DNA from: an uncultured Mycoplasmatota bacterium | GTDB lineage: Bacteria; Bacillota_I; Bacilli_A; RF39; UBA660 | Reading direction: 5' to 3' | DNA: 64,000 nucleotides | NCBI GenBank assembly: GCA_900553395.1 | Contig: USDJ01000006.1 | Span: 17,097 to 81,096, forward strand | In this document: positions 55,746 through 63,884 of the stretch, one piece after another | Numbering within the stretch: the stretch's first letter is position 1 | How the letters are laid out: each line of letters opens with the position of its first letter | Translations under genes and position numbers: made by a program | Notes under the pieces: model-generated | The model's database searches: none | Told to the model about the DNA's origin: nothing | The model's input: the letters and a program-made list of their open reading frames with translations, nothing else

Positions 55746-56141
55746 ATGGATTGTGTTTTTTGCAAAATAATTAAAGGAGAAATTCCAAGTTTAAAAATAT
55801 ATGAAGACGATAGTGTATTAGCTTTTTTAGATATTAACCCAGACTGCGATGGGCATACACTTATAATACCTAAAAAGCATTTTAAAGACTTAGACGATAT
55901 AGATATTGATACTTTGACAAGAATAAATCTAGCTGCCAAAAAAGTTAAAAAATTACTCGAGGAAAAATTACATTGTGATGGAATATCACTTCTTCAAAAT
56001 AATGGAAATGTCCAAGAAGTAAAACACTATCACCTTCATCTAAAACCTCAATACAAAGATAAAATGTCATTGGAATTAGTTAAGCATAAAGACTTAATTA
56101 AAGATCCAAATGAAATTTATAATATGATTAAAAATAGTTAA
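55746..56141 (+). CDS. hit: HIT-family nucleotide-binding hydrolase
   Basis: The 131 residues start at the ATG at 55746 after GGGAGAGTGATT; an upstream ATG gives a 26-residue extension without a ribosome site. MDCVFCKIIKGEIP with the zinc-type Cys pair, AFLDINPDCDGHTLIIPKKH and the HIT triad KHYHLHLKP are clear. Such HINT-like enzymes hydrolyse purine phosphoramidates and similar adenylated compounds. It is divergent from sufC and convergent with pnp. Confidence 0.94.
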   Translation: MDCVFCKIIKGEIPSLKIYEDDSVLAFLDINPDCDGHTLIIPKKHFKDLDDIDIDTLTRINLAAKKVKKLLEEKLHCDGISLLQNNGNVQEVKHYHLHLKPQYKDKMSLELVKHKDLIKDPNEIYNMIKNS

Positions 56142-56170
56142 AAGGCATGAACAAAAGTGCCTTTTTTTAT
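56140..56170 (+). terminator. Intrinsic terminator after the HIT gene
   Basis: Stem AAAAGGCA / TGCCTTTT with a 10-nt loop, then a T run. The HIT stop codon TAA is at its base. Confidence 0.85.
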
Positions 56171-56172
56171 TT

Positions 56173-56203
56173 TAAAAAAACTGCACTTTTATTTTGTGCA
56201 GTT
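56173..56203 (-). terminator. Intrinsic terminator after pnp
   Basis: Stem ACTGCAC / GTGCAGT with an 8-nt loop and TTTTTTTAAAA on the minus strand, facing the HIT terminator. Confidence 0.85.
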
Positions 56204-56208
56204 TATAT

Positions 56209-58338
56209 TTATTTTATAACTTCTTTTCTTGAAAGGTTAAGTCTTCCTCTCTTATCATAGCCTAAACATTTAACTATAATTTCATCGCCTTCTTTAACAA
56301 TATCAGTAACACGTTCTACTCTTTCAGTATTAAGTTCTGAAATGTGTACCATGCCCTCACATCCAGGCCAAAGCTCTACAAAGCATCCAGACTCTATTAC
56401 TTTAACAACTTTACCATTATAGATTTTTCCAGCTTCTGGAGTTCTTACTATTTCCTTAATCATATTTGCAGTACGTTCTATTATATCTTTATCTGTATGG
56501 TAAATAACTACTCTACCATCATCTTCAAGATCTACTTTAACAGCATTAACATCATTTACTGATGTAACATGACTTGCGTCAAGTATTATCTTAGTAATAG
56601 TTTCTCCACCTTTACCAATAACTTCTTTTATTTTTAAAGGATCAATCATAAATACGCAAGTCTTTGGAGCATATTTACTAACTTCGCTTCTTGGCTTTTC
56701 TATTTGACTAGCTATCTTATCTAAGATTTCCATACGTGCAACTTTAGCTTGAGCTAATGCTTCTTTTAAAATTTCCTTTGTAATTCCTTTTATCTTAATA
56801 TCCATTTGAAGTGCACATATACCATTTCTAGTACCTGCAACTTTAAAGTCCATATCACCTAAGTGATCTTCCATACCTTGAATATCTGTTAATATTGTAT
56901 AGTCATCGTCACAAGTAATAAGTCCCATAGCAATACCTGCAACAGGAGCTTTAATTGGTACACCAGCAGCCATTAAACTCATGCATCCAGCACATATACT
57001 TGCTTGTGAAGAAGAACCATTTGATTCTAAGATTTCTGATACTACTCTTATTGTATAAGGGAATTCTTCCTCGCTTGGTATAACTTGTAATAGTGCTCTT
57101 TCTCCTAGTGCTCCGTGTCCTATTTCTCTTCTACCAGGAGAACCATATCTTCCTGTTTCACCTACTGAAAATTGAGGGAAATTATAATGTAACATAAATC
57201 TTTTTTCAGTTTCAAGACCAAGACCATCTAAAATTTGATGCTCTCCTAGTGCTCCTAGAGTTGTTATACTTAAACTTTGAGTTTCACCACGTGTGAAAAG
57301 TGCACTACCATGAGTTCTTGGAAGTAAATCTATGTCTGTTGAAATAGGTCTTATTTCAGTCATAGTTCTTCCATCTGCTCTAATTTTTTCTTTAACTACT
57401 ATAGATCTAAATAATTCATATTCTATTTCACCAAATACAAGTTTAACTTTAGTTAATAGTTTATTTAAATCTTCTTCACTTAAATCACTATTTTCTTCTG
57501 CATATTTATTTACTAATTCTTCTTTTAATTCATCTATTGCATTATATTTAGTTAACTTATCTTTAATGCGAAGCGCCTTATCAAGTCTTTCACTACAATA
57601 AGACTTAACTTCTTCTTTTAGCTCATCACTAATTTCAAGAACTTCATATTCCATTTTTTCTTGTCCGCATTCTTCAATAATTTTTTCTTGGAAAGCGCAT
57701 AGTTCTTTAACAGCTTCGTGTCCAAACATCAAAGCTTCTAACATATCTTCTTCAGAAACTTCTTTAGATCCTGCTTCAACCATATTAATTGCTTCTTTTG
57801 TTCCTGCAACAGTTAAATCTATATCTGATTTTTCTGCTTCTTCTACAGTAGGATTGATAATAAATTTGCCATCTACTCTTCCCACCTTTACACCAGCGAT
57901 TGGTCCATCAAATGGTATCTTAGATATACTTGTTGAAAGTGATGATCCAAACATAGCAGTAAGTTCTGGTGAATTATCTGGGTCTACAGATAACACTGTA
58001 TTTACTATTTGAACCTCATTTCTAAAGTTTTCAGGAAACATAGGTCTCATAGGTCTATCTATCATACGCGCTGCAAGTGTTGCTGCATCTGTTGGCCTAC
58101 CTTCCCTTTTAATAAATCCTCCTGGTATTTTACCAACAGAATATAATTTTTCTTGATATAAAACCATTAAAGGAAAGAAATCTGATAAAACGTTTGCTGT
58201 TTTACTTACAACTACAGTAGATAAAACAACAGTATCACCATATCTAACTAGTACAGCTCCGTGTGCCTGTTTTGCTAATTCTCCTATTTCTACTTTTAAT
58301 TTTCTTCCTCTAAAATCTAATTCAAATACTTTCTTCAT
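56209..58338 (-). CDS. pnp: Polyribonucleotide nucleotidyltransferase
   Basis: This 3'-5' phosphorolytic exoribonuclease is part of the RNA decay machinery with RNase J. The 709 residues have two RNase PH cores, the second with [13 protein letters not shown] and a [15 protein letters not shown] block, then a KH domain ([11 protein letters not shown]) and an S1 domain from about residue 620 ([18 protein letters not shown]). It follows rpsO, the standard rpsO-pnp order, with a hairpin between them that may modulate readthrough. Confidence 0.97.
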   Translation of the reverse strand: MKKVFELDFRGRKLKVEIGELAKQAHGAVLVRYGDTVVLSTVVVSKTANVLSDFFPLMVLYQEKLYSVGKIPGGFIKREGRPTDAATLAARMIDRPMRPMFPENFRNEVQIVNTVLSVDPDNSPELTAMFGSSLSTSISKIPFDGPIAGVKVGRVDGKFIINPTVEEAEKSDIDLTVAGTKEAINMVEAGSKEVSEEDMLEALMFGHEAVKELCAFQEKIIEECGQEKMEYEVLEISDELKEEVKSYCSERLDKALRIKDKLTKYNAIDELKEELVNKYAEENSDLSEEDLNKLLTKVKLVFGEIEYELFRSIVVKEKIRADGRTMTEIRPISTDIDLLPRTHGSALFTRGETQSLSITTLGALGEHQILDGLGLETEKRFMLHYNFPQFSVGETGRYGSPGRREIGHGALGERALLQVIPSEEEFPYTIRVVSEILESNGSSSQASICAGCMSLMAAGVPIKAPVAGIAMGLITCDDDYTILTDIQGMEDHLGDMDFKVAGTRNGICALQMDIKIKGITKEILKEALAQAKVARMEILDKIASQIEKPRSEVSKYAPKTCVFMIDPLKIKEVIGKGGETITKIILDASHVTSVNDVNAVKVDLEDDGRVVIYHTDKDIIERTANMIKEIVRTPEAGKIYNGKVVKVIESGCFVELWPGCEGMVHISELNTERVERVTDIVKEGDEIIVKCLGYDKRGRLNLSRKEVIK

Positions 58339-58373
58339 ACATTCCTCCTAGCATAATTATTAGTTTTTATCAA

Positions 58374-58401
58374 ATTAAAGACACTCAAAAAAGAGTGTCT
58401 A
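58374..58401 (-). terminator. Hairpin/terminator between rpsO and pnp
   Basis: An 8-bp stem AGACACTC / GAGTGTCT with a 6-nt loop and a modest T tract (TTTAATTT) on the minus strand. The weak T tract suggests partial readthrough or an RNase III-type processing site. Confidence 0.65.
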
Positions 58402-58414
58402 CGTTTATTTAGTT

Positions 58415-58684
58415 TTATTTTCTTAAGCCTAAGTCTTTAACTATCTTACGATATCTAGTAACATCGTTTTTAATTAAATAATTTAATAAGCTTTTTCTTT
58501 GACCTACTTTATGAAGTAATCCACGTTTTGAATGATTATCGTGTGGATGTTTCTTAAAGTGTTCAGTCAAAGTATTTATCTCATTAGTTAAAATTGCTAT
58601 TTGTACTTCGATAGAACCAGTATCCTTTTCATCTTTTCCAAACTTTTTAACTAAATCTTTTTTTAATTCTTTGTCTAAAGCCAT
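58415..58684 (-). CDS. rpsO: 30S ribosomal protein S15
   Basis: The 89 residues are the exact family length. [39 protein letters not shown] and [11 protein letters not shown] are the conserved helices that bind 16S rRNA h20-h22. The ATG at 58684 has GAAAGGAGAAAATT. The gene is followed by pnp in the same direction. Confidence 0.98.
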   Translation of the reverse strand: MALDKELKKDLVKKFGKDEKDTGSIEVQIAILTNEINTLTEHFKKHPHDNHSKRGLLHKVGQRKSLLNYLIKNDVTRYRKIVKDLGLRK

Positions 58685-58807
58685 AATTTTCTCCTTTCAT
58701 AATATTCGCTTAAACCTAGTAATAAAACGGAGTATTTCACTACCAAGAAATAAGTACACTAATAATATACATTATTTTTTATAAATATGCAACCATTTAT
58801 ATGATTT

Positions 58808-59542
58808 TTATTTCAATTTATCCTTGGCTAACTCTATTACTGGACGAACTCCAATTTCTAAATCTCCTATACCATTTGACTTCAATAAAGCAGATCTAAC
58901 ACTTATAGCATCTGGACTTAAGCCTTCATCGTAGAACCAAGATGATGCCGTTGCTGACCAATATCCACCTGTATAGCCAGTATTAGTTATAGGTTTGTTA
59001 GGTATACCTAGATCATATTCTTCAACCACCGCTAGAACTCTATCATATAACCAACCTATTTTAGTCCTTAATTCAGTAGTTGAAAGAGAACCCTGGTTTA
59101 AAGTAACTATTTCAGTTTTACCTAATTTGGCAGAAATGTTAGCTATTTCTGCTACTTCTTCTGCTGTTATAAGTCTTGCATTATACCCTGTATAATCGAT
59201 AGTATAATCAATTGCGTCACAATCTTGAGAAACACTTATATCACCATCAGAATTTAAATAGCAACTATTTGCTGATCTTTTATATGTATAGCTTGTTGGT
59301 GTAAGCATACCTTTCCAAGCACTTGTATCATCTTTTAGTGCTTCTAAAGCTGTTATAGGTCCATTTTTATAATTTGCTACATCACTCCAACTTACTTTAT
59401 CCAATGTATTATGATCCAAAATTAAAGTTACTCTATCATCAGTACTATTTATAACATAAAATTTTAAGCAACTATTTTGATACGTGTCTTTATTATCTAT
59501 TCCATTATATCCTGATGCGCTATTTCCATAATCTGTTACCAT
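58808..59542 (-). pseudogene. C-terminal part of frameshifted pseudopilin copy (C-type-lectin-like/DUF6273-like domain)
   Basis: The 244 residues are about 70% identical by eye to the C-terminal part of the intact 428-aa neighbour. YNARLITAEEVAEIANIS, KIGWLYDRVL, GGYWSATASSWF and GVRPVIELAKDKLK resemble the DUF6273/FGE-like fold found on surface proteins. The frame is separated from its N-terminal half by one base in a run of seven A residues (59542-59548). An ATG at 59542 overlaps the upstream stop as ATGGTAA, so separate translation is possible, but the part alone lacks an export signal. Confidence 0.75.
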
Positions 59543-60096
59543 TTTTTTGTACTATCTTCATAAGAGAGAATAGTGAAAGTTTCATATTCTCCAAGAGACT
59601 TCTTATACTCAGTCTCACTACACACCTTACCATTTTCCACATCAAAATACACTACATCCCCTGATTTATATGCACGTGTATTTAAATTCTTACTAGCTAC
59701 TAGAATGCCGTTAATAGTTGAAACATTATATTTATATTTAGGAAAATATAAATTATTTATGCTCACTACCCTATTATCCTCTATATCAACACTACCACTT
59801 GTCGGTTTAGTATTTTCTACATCTACTAATAATGTTTCGGAACAAGCATCATTTATACATAAATTACCATTTTGATTTACAATATAAGTCCCATTTTCTA
59901 AATCAAATTTAATATCTGTCTGTCTAATTGATATTGCTTGATCCACAGCATCTATATAGAATTCTGCACTTCTCAACGTTGCATTCTTTCTAGAATCATG
60001 AATCATATTTTGTACTATTGGAACAGCTATCAAAGCTATTATTGATAGTATAACTAGTACTGCAAGAAGCTCTATCAGTGTAAAACCTTTTTTCAT
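59536..60096 (-). pseudogene. N-terminal part of frameshifted pseudopilin copy
   Basis: The 186 residues begin MKKGFTLIELLAVLVIL, a class III prepilin signal with Glu at mature position 5. Then follow SRKNATLRSAEFYIDAVDQA and the beta stretch NLYFPKYKYNVST, closely matching the intact neighbour. The frame ends DSTKKW at a TGG-TAA created by a seven-A run; eight A residues would restore ...KKMVTDYGNS and the full 428-aa-like protein. It may be a true pseudogene, a phase-variable state, or a sequencing error. The ribosome site is GGTGATAAT. Confidence 0.75.
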
Positions 60097-60114
60097 ATTA
60101 TCACCATTTTAAGT

Positions 60115-60145
60115 ATATAAAAAGTTTGACGAATTGTCAAACTAT
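60115..60145 (-). terminator. Intrinsic terminator between the two pseudopilin genes
   Basis: Stem AGTTTGAC / GTCAAACT with a 5-nt loop and TTTTTATATAC on the minus strand. Sequence is nearly identical to the terminator after ftsW. Confidence 0.8.
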
Positions 60146-60170
60146 AATCTAAAATTTAATTTTAAAAATT

Positions 60171-61457
60171 TTACTTTAATTTATCTTTAGCTAACTCTAT
60201 TACAGGACGAACTCCAATTTCACTGTCATTTATACCACTCGATTTCAATAAAGCAGGTCTAACACTTATAGCATCTGGATTTAATTCTTCATTGTAGAAC
60301 CAAGATGATGCCGTTGCTGTCCAATAGCCGCCTGTAAGACTGAAATCGGTTATAGGCTTATTTGGTATAACTAGTTCGTACCCTTCAGATATTAAGACTC
60401 TGTCATATAACCAACCTACTTTAGTCTTTAATTCATCTGTTGAGATAGAACTTTGATTTAAAGCAACTATTTTGGTTTTACCTAACTCAGTAGAAATATT
60501 AACTATTTTTGCTACTTCTTCTGCTGTTATAAGTCTTGCATTATATCCATTATAATCAATAGCATAGTTTATTGCATCACAAGCTTGAGAAATGCTTGTA
60601 TCATCATCAGAAGTTACGTAACAACTATCTTTCTCTCTTTTATATGTATAGTTTGTTGGATTAAGTACTCCTTTCCAATCTTTTGTATCATTCTTCAATA
60701 CATTAAGAGCTGTTACTGGACCACTTTTATAATTCGCTGTCTCGCTCCAGTGTACCTCGTCTGATGTATTATGATCTAAGATTAAAGCTACTCTATCACT
60801 AGTACTTCCAACTACATAAAACTTTAAGCAACTATTTTGATTTGCATCTTTATTATCTATTCCATTATATCCTGATTTACTATTCCCATAGTCTGTTACT
60901 GTTTCTTTTACATTACCATTCATAAAAAAAGCAATAGTTTCATATGTCCCACTGGATTTTTTGTATTCGTCTTCTGTACAAGTAAATCCACTTGCTACAT
61001 CAAAGTATACTACGTCACCAGATTGTGATGTATGTATGCTAGAAACCTTACTAGCTACTAGGCCACCATCAACTGTTGAAACATTATATTTATATTTAGG
61101 AAAGTATAAATTACTCACACTTACTACTCTATTGTTTTCTATATCTACACTTCCGCTTGTTGGTCTAGCATTTTCTACCTCTACTTCAAATATATCAGAG
61201 CAAGTTTCATCAAGGCACATATTCCCATCAGAGTTAATATTATATGTTCCATTCTCTAAATCAAAATCTATACTTGCTTGTCTACTCGCTATTGTATCAT
61301 TTATAGCATCTATATAAAATTCTGCACTTCTTAATGCTGCATTCTTTCTAGAATCATGAATCATATCTTGTACTATTGGAAAAGCTATCAAAGCTATGAT
61401 TGCTAGTATAACTAGTACTGCAAGAAGTTCTATTAATGTAAATCCTCTATTCTTCAT
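60171..61457 (-). CDS. Type IV pseudopilin-like protein with DUF6273-like C-terminal domain
   Basis: The 428 residues begin NRGFTLIELLAVLVIL, a class III signal. The mature N-terminal helix leads to SRKNAALRSAEFYIDAIND. Residues about 65-190 form a beta-rich middle with a Cys pair (MCLDETCSD). Residues about 205-428 are a lectin-like/DUF6273-like domain with ALILDHNTSDEV, YNARLITAEEVAKI, GGYWTATASSWF and GVRPVIELAKDKLK. The protein would be inserted in the membrane, cleaved, and display the C-terminal domain outside, perhaps as a minor pilin or adhesin. It is downstream of ftsW after a terminator. Confidence 0.85.
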   Translation of the reverse strand: MKNRGFTLIELLAVLVILAIIALIAFPIVQDMIHDSRKNAALRSAEFYIDAINDTIASRQASIDFDLENGTYNINSDGNMCLDETCSDIFEVEVENARPTSGSVDIENNRVVSVSNLYFPKYKYNVSTVDGGLVASKVSSIHTSQSGDVVYFDVASGFTCTEDEYKKSSGTYETIAFFMNGNVKETVTDYGNSKSGYNGIDNKDANQNSCLKFYVVGSTSDRVALILDHNTSDEVHWSETANYKSGPVTALNVLKNDTKDWKGVLNPTNYTYKREKDSCYVTSDDDTSISQACDAINYAIDYNGYNARLITAEEVAKIVNISTELGKTKIVALNQSSISTDELKTKVGWLYDRVLISEGYELVIPNKPITDFSLTGGYWTATASSWFYNEELNPDAISVRPALLKSSGINDSEIGVRPVIELAKDKLK

Positions 61458-61476
61458 ATTTTCACCATTTTAAGTA

Positions 61477-61505
61477 TATAAAAAGTTTGACACTTTGTCA
61501 AACTA
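61477..61505 (-). terminator. Intrinsic terminator after ftsW
   Basis: Stem AGTTTGACA / TGTCAAACT with a 3-nt loop followed by TTTTTATATAC on the minus strand, directly after the ftsW TAA. Confidence 0.85.
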
Positions 61506-62678
61506 TTATATTTTTATTTTTTCATTTTTCATTTCTATATGTATTCTTTGTATTACAGCTAAAGATGCTATTAAAGATAAAGTGAAACTACCTCCATATG
61601 ACAGAAAAGGAAGAGGAACACCAGTTAAAGGTATTAATCCAAAAAGTCCACCTAAGTTTATAAATATATGTAAAAATATATATGTAGCTACACCTAAACA
61701 AATATATTTAGATGCTAAATTTTTAGTTTTCATGGAAAGCTTTAAAATTCTCCATAGGATAGCTAAATATGCCATAAATATTAAAGAACATATTATTACG
61801 CCATTTTCTTCAGCTATTATAGCAAATACCATATCTGTATGTGGTTCTGGAATGTATGAGTATTTTTGAGTGCTTTTGCCTAATCCAACTCCTCCTATAC
61901 CACCACTATTTATTGCAATAAATGCATTACATACTTGATATCCCGTTTCTGTATATTTTGAACACGGATTTATAAAATTATTTAATCTGGACATCTGAGT
62001 ATTTGATAAAACATATCCAGTTAAACTTTTTCTCGCCATTACCAAAAATAATAATATAATTAATGAAATAAATATAGATTTAACTTTTTCATTTTTTTGA
62101 ATTGGACTAAATAAAAATAAAACTGAAAATATTCCAAACAAAATAATAGCTGTTCCTAAATCTTTTTGTAAAAATACTAAAATAGGAAGTATAAGTCCAA
62201 AACCTATTATTTTCCAAATAATATTAGCGTGCTTTACTTTAGGATTCATAAGACTTTTGTAACTTGCCTGAAACATTAAAGATAATGCAACAATTAATAC
62301 CGGTTTTGCAAACTCACTCGGCTGTACTTTTATAACTTTCAAGTCAATCCAGTTATTAGCGCCTCTTGTAACAGAACCTTTTGTTATTAAATATGCATTT
62401 AAGCAAAAAATTACAATATATAATGCCGGAACTAATTTAGGATAATCTTTGGTCGGTATATTTAAGATTATTATAAATCCAACTAGACTTATGAATAATA
62501 TAATCATATGTTTAAAAAAATAGTAATATAAATTAGCATCTGCATTTACGACAGCTTCTCTACTAGATGCTGTAACTATATTTAAAGAACCAAAAATTAT
62601 TAGTACCAATGAAATAAAAAATAAAGTTTTATCCATATCTTTAAAAGTTCTTTTAATGCTTTTTAAACCTTTCCTCAT
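61506..62678 (-). CDS. ftsW: FtsW/RodA/SpoVE-family peptidoglycan polymerase
   Basis: This SEDS glycosyltransferase polymerises lipid II with a partner class B PBP. The 390 residues have about ten spans. Conserved parts are GANNWIDLKVIKVQPSEFAK, the loop GGIGGVGLGKSTQKY and SYIPEPHTDMVFAIIAEE with the catalytic-site Glu/Asp region, then GLIPLTGVPLPFLSYGGS. FtsW is preferred over RodA because of the PEPHTD loop; SpoVE cannot be excluded in a spore former. It has a promoter at 62700-62728 and stands apart from the other division genes. Confidence 0.93.
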   Translation of the reverse strand: MRKGLKSIKRTFKDMDKTLFFISLVLIIFGSLNIVTASSREAVVNADANLYYYFFKHMIILFISLVGFIIILNIPTKDYPKLVPALYIVIFCLNAYLITKGSVTRGANNWIDLKVIKVQPSEFAKPVLIVALSLMFQASYKSLMNPKVKHANIIWKIIGFGLILPILVFLQKDLGTAIILFGIFSVLFLFSPIQKNEKVKSIFISLIILLFLVMARKSLTGYVLSNTQMSRLNNFINPCSKYTETGYQVCNAFIAINSGGIGGVGLGKSTQKYSYIPEPHTDMVFAIIAEENGVIICSLIFMAYLAILWRILKLSMKTKNLASKYICLGVATYIFLHIFINLGGLFGLIPLTGVPLPFLSYGGSFTLSLIASLAVIQRIHIEMKNEKIKI

Positions 62679-62699
62679 GTCATCGCCTACTCTATAAAT

Positions 62700-62728
62700 A
62701 TAATAACATATTATAAAAAAATTCTCAA
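62700..62728 (-). promoter_or_regulatory. Sigma-A promoter for ftsW
   Basis: On the minus strand, -35 TTGAGA (62723-62728), 17-bp spacer and -10 TATTAT (62700-62705), about 20 bases before the start. Confidence 0.65.
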
Positions 62729-62800
62729 TAAGTAGGTATTTTTAATTATCAATTTAGTATAAATTAAATAATATATATTGACTAGATTGGAGGTTTTCAT

Positions 62801-62968
62801 ATGTACTATTATGGTGGATACCAAGGATATGGTGGATATCCATATAGCGGTGGTTGCTGCAATAACTCTAATATTGGTGGAGCTGGATATGGAGCAGCTA
62901 TTATATTAGTATTATTTATTTTACTAGTTATAGTAATAGGAGCTAGAGCTTTTGATGGTAATAGATAA
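62801..62968 (+). CDS. YjcZ-like small Gly/Tyr-rich spore membrane protein
   Basis: The 55 residues start MYYYGGYQGYGGYPYSGG, then a Cys pair, a Gly-Ala linker and one hydrophobic segment, AAIILVLFILLVIVIGA, near the end. This is the layout of the YjcZ family of tiny sporulation-associated membrane proteins. The ATG at 62801 has TTGGAGG at good distance. It is a single-gene unit closed by a hairpin that begins in its last codons. No clear sigma-A promoter was seen, which would fit a sporulation sigma factor. Confidence 0.8.
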   Translation: MYYYGGYQGYGGYPYSGGCCNNSNIGGAGYGAAIILVLFILLVIVIGARAFDGNR

Positions 62969-62992
62969 AAGGGAAACCTTTTATCTTTTTTA
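62964..62992 (+). terminator. Intrinsic terminator overlapping the YjcZ-like stop codon
   Basis: A 9-bp stem GATAAAAGG / CCTTTTATC with a GAAA tetraloop, then TTTTTT. The TAA stop (62966-62968) lies in the 5' arm. Confidence 0.9.
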
Positions 62993-63059
62993 TAGATAAT
63001 AACAAAGTAAAAATGAACTAAGTTATCATCTAAACGAGCTTTTATTTTTTTTAGTTTTA

Positions 63060-63068
63060 TGCTATAAT
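63060..63068 (+). promoter_or_regulatory. Extended -10 promoter for def
   Basis: TGCTATAAT (TG at 63060-63061, TATAAT at 63063-63068) is an extended -10 element 19 bases before the start codon. The -35 region is T-rich without a clear match. Confidence 0.6.
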
Positions 63069-63087
63069 ACCTCTTGGAAGTGATTTT

Positions 63088-63636
63088 ATGTTTCAAAAAT
63101 TAAATATATTAGACGAAAAAGATCCTCATTTAAGAAGGATTAGTAAGGATGCAACACTACCTTTAACAGATGAGTATAAAGATTTAATAGATAGAATTAT
63201 AAAAGAATTAACATATAGTCAAATTGATGAACTTGCTAAGAAATATGATATTAGACCTGGTATGGGGCTTGCTTTTCCACAGCTTGGTATAAATGAAAGA
63301 ATAATAGTAATTGTATATGAATACGATGAGGGAAAATTTGAAAATTATGTTGTAGTTAATCCAAAAATAACTAGCTATTCCAATGAAATGATAGCTTGTG
63401 AAGCTGGAGAAGGATGCTTAAGCGTTAACAGAGAAGTCGAAGGACACGTTAAAAGACACGCAAGAGTCACTGTCGAGGGTTTTGATGTTGAAGGAAATGC
63501 TATAAGAATTAGAGCTCGCGAAGAATTATCCATAGCATTTCAACATGAAGTTGATCATTTAAATGGAATACTTTTCTACGATAGAATAGATAAAAATAAA
63601 AAGTTTTATACAGAGCAAGAATTAAGACTAATATAG
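63088..63636 (+). CDS. def: Peptide deformylase
   Basis: This enzyme removes the formyl group from nascent N-terminal fMet. The 182 residues fit the type 2 enzymes of Gram-positives. Motif 1 is RPGMGLAFPQLG, motif 2 EAGEGCLSVN with the metal Cys, and motif 3 QHEVDHLNGILF with the HExxH metal and catalytic residues. The ATG at 63088 follows TTGGAAGTGATTTT. A 26-codon ORF with a strong ribosome site follows 9 bases after the stop. Confidence 0.96.
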   Translation: MFQKLNILDEKDPHLRRISKDATLPLTDEYKDLIDRIIKELTYSQIDELAKKYDIRPGMGLAFPQLGINERIIVIVYEYDEGKFENYVVVNPKITSYSNEMIACEAGEGCLSVNREVEGHVKRHARVTVEGFDVEGNAIRIRAREELSIAFQHEVDHLNGILFYDRIDKNKKFYTEQELRLI

Positions 63637-63645
63637 GAGGAACTA

Positions 63646-63726
63646 ATGAAAGGTGCTTTTAAATATATAGCTTTATTTTTTATAGCTTGTATTTTATCAA
63701 TTTTAATATATTATTACTGCGTATAA
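63646..63726 (+). CDS. 26-residue hydrophobic small protein
   Basis: MKGAFKYIALFFIACILSILIYYYCV is preceded by an excellent AGGAGGAACTA site and follows def by 9 bases. After a short positive head it is a single membrane span of about 20 residues. A stem-loop begins at its stop. No family is recognised. The strong ribosome site and position make it more likely real than chance. Confidence 0.6.
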   Translation: MKGAFKYIALFFIACILSILIYYYCV

Positions 63727-63728
63727 AA

Positions 63729-63755
63729 AAGCTTTAATGATTTTCATTAAAGCTT
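63729..63755 (+). terminator. Hairpin after the 26-aa ORF
   Basis: An 11-bp stem AAGCTTTAATG / CATTAAAGCTT with a 5-nt loop. The following sequence CCTAAATTG lacks a T run, so this may be an mRNA end stabiliser, not the main terminator. Confidence 0.55.
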
Positions 63756-63771
63756 CCTAAATTGAAATTTG

Positions 63772-63797
63772 AACCGCACCAAAAGGTGTGGTTTTTT
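63772..63797 (+). terminator. Strong intrinsic terminator of the def unit
   Basis: A 9-bp stem AACCGCACC / GGTGTGGTT with one G-U pair, AAAA loop and a run of six T residues. The interval 63798-63853 shows nothing further that I recognise. Confidence 0.85.
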
Positions 63798-63853
63798 GAT
63801 AGAATAAAAAAAATATTTAAAAATGTATTAATTTATCCATTAGTTAACAAAAG

Positions 63854-63884
63854 AAAAAAGAAATCTAATTAGGTAGATTTCTTA
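63854..63884 (-). terminator. Intrinsic terminator of the partial right-edge gene
   Basis: Stem AAGAAATCT / AGATTTCTT followed by TTTTTTC on the minus strand, with the TAA stop at 63882-63884 at its base. Confidence 0.65.

Larger units (their letters stand above)
58808..61494 (-). repeat. Tandem duplication of a pseudopilin gene with its leader and terminator
   Basis: Two units, 58808-60134 and 60171-61494, have the same gene content. The leader segment (ATG, GGTGATAAT or GGTGAAAAT, AATGG, ACTTTTTATATACTT) and the GTCAAACT terminator stem are repeated almost exactly at 60094-60145 and 61455-61506. This shows that the duplicated block included the upstream terminator. Confidence 0.8.

Noticed and set aside
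58808..61457. Diversity-generating retroelement targeting the lectin-like pilin ends
   Set aside because: No reverse transcriptase, template repeat or accessory gene is in the window; the paralogues differ along their whole length, not in a short variable region.
62809..63096. A 95-codon minus-strand ORF rich in Tyr and Pro
   Set aside because: It is the antisense shadow of the YjcZ-like gene and its terminator, and has no ribosome site.
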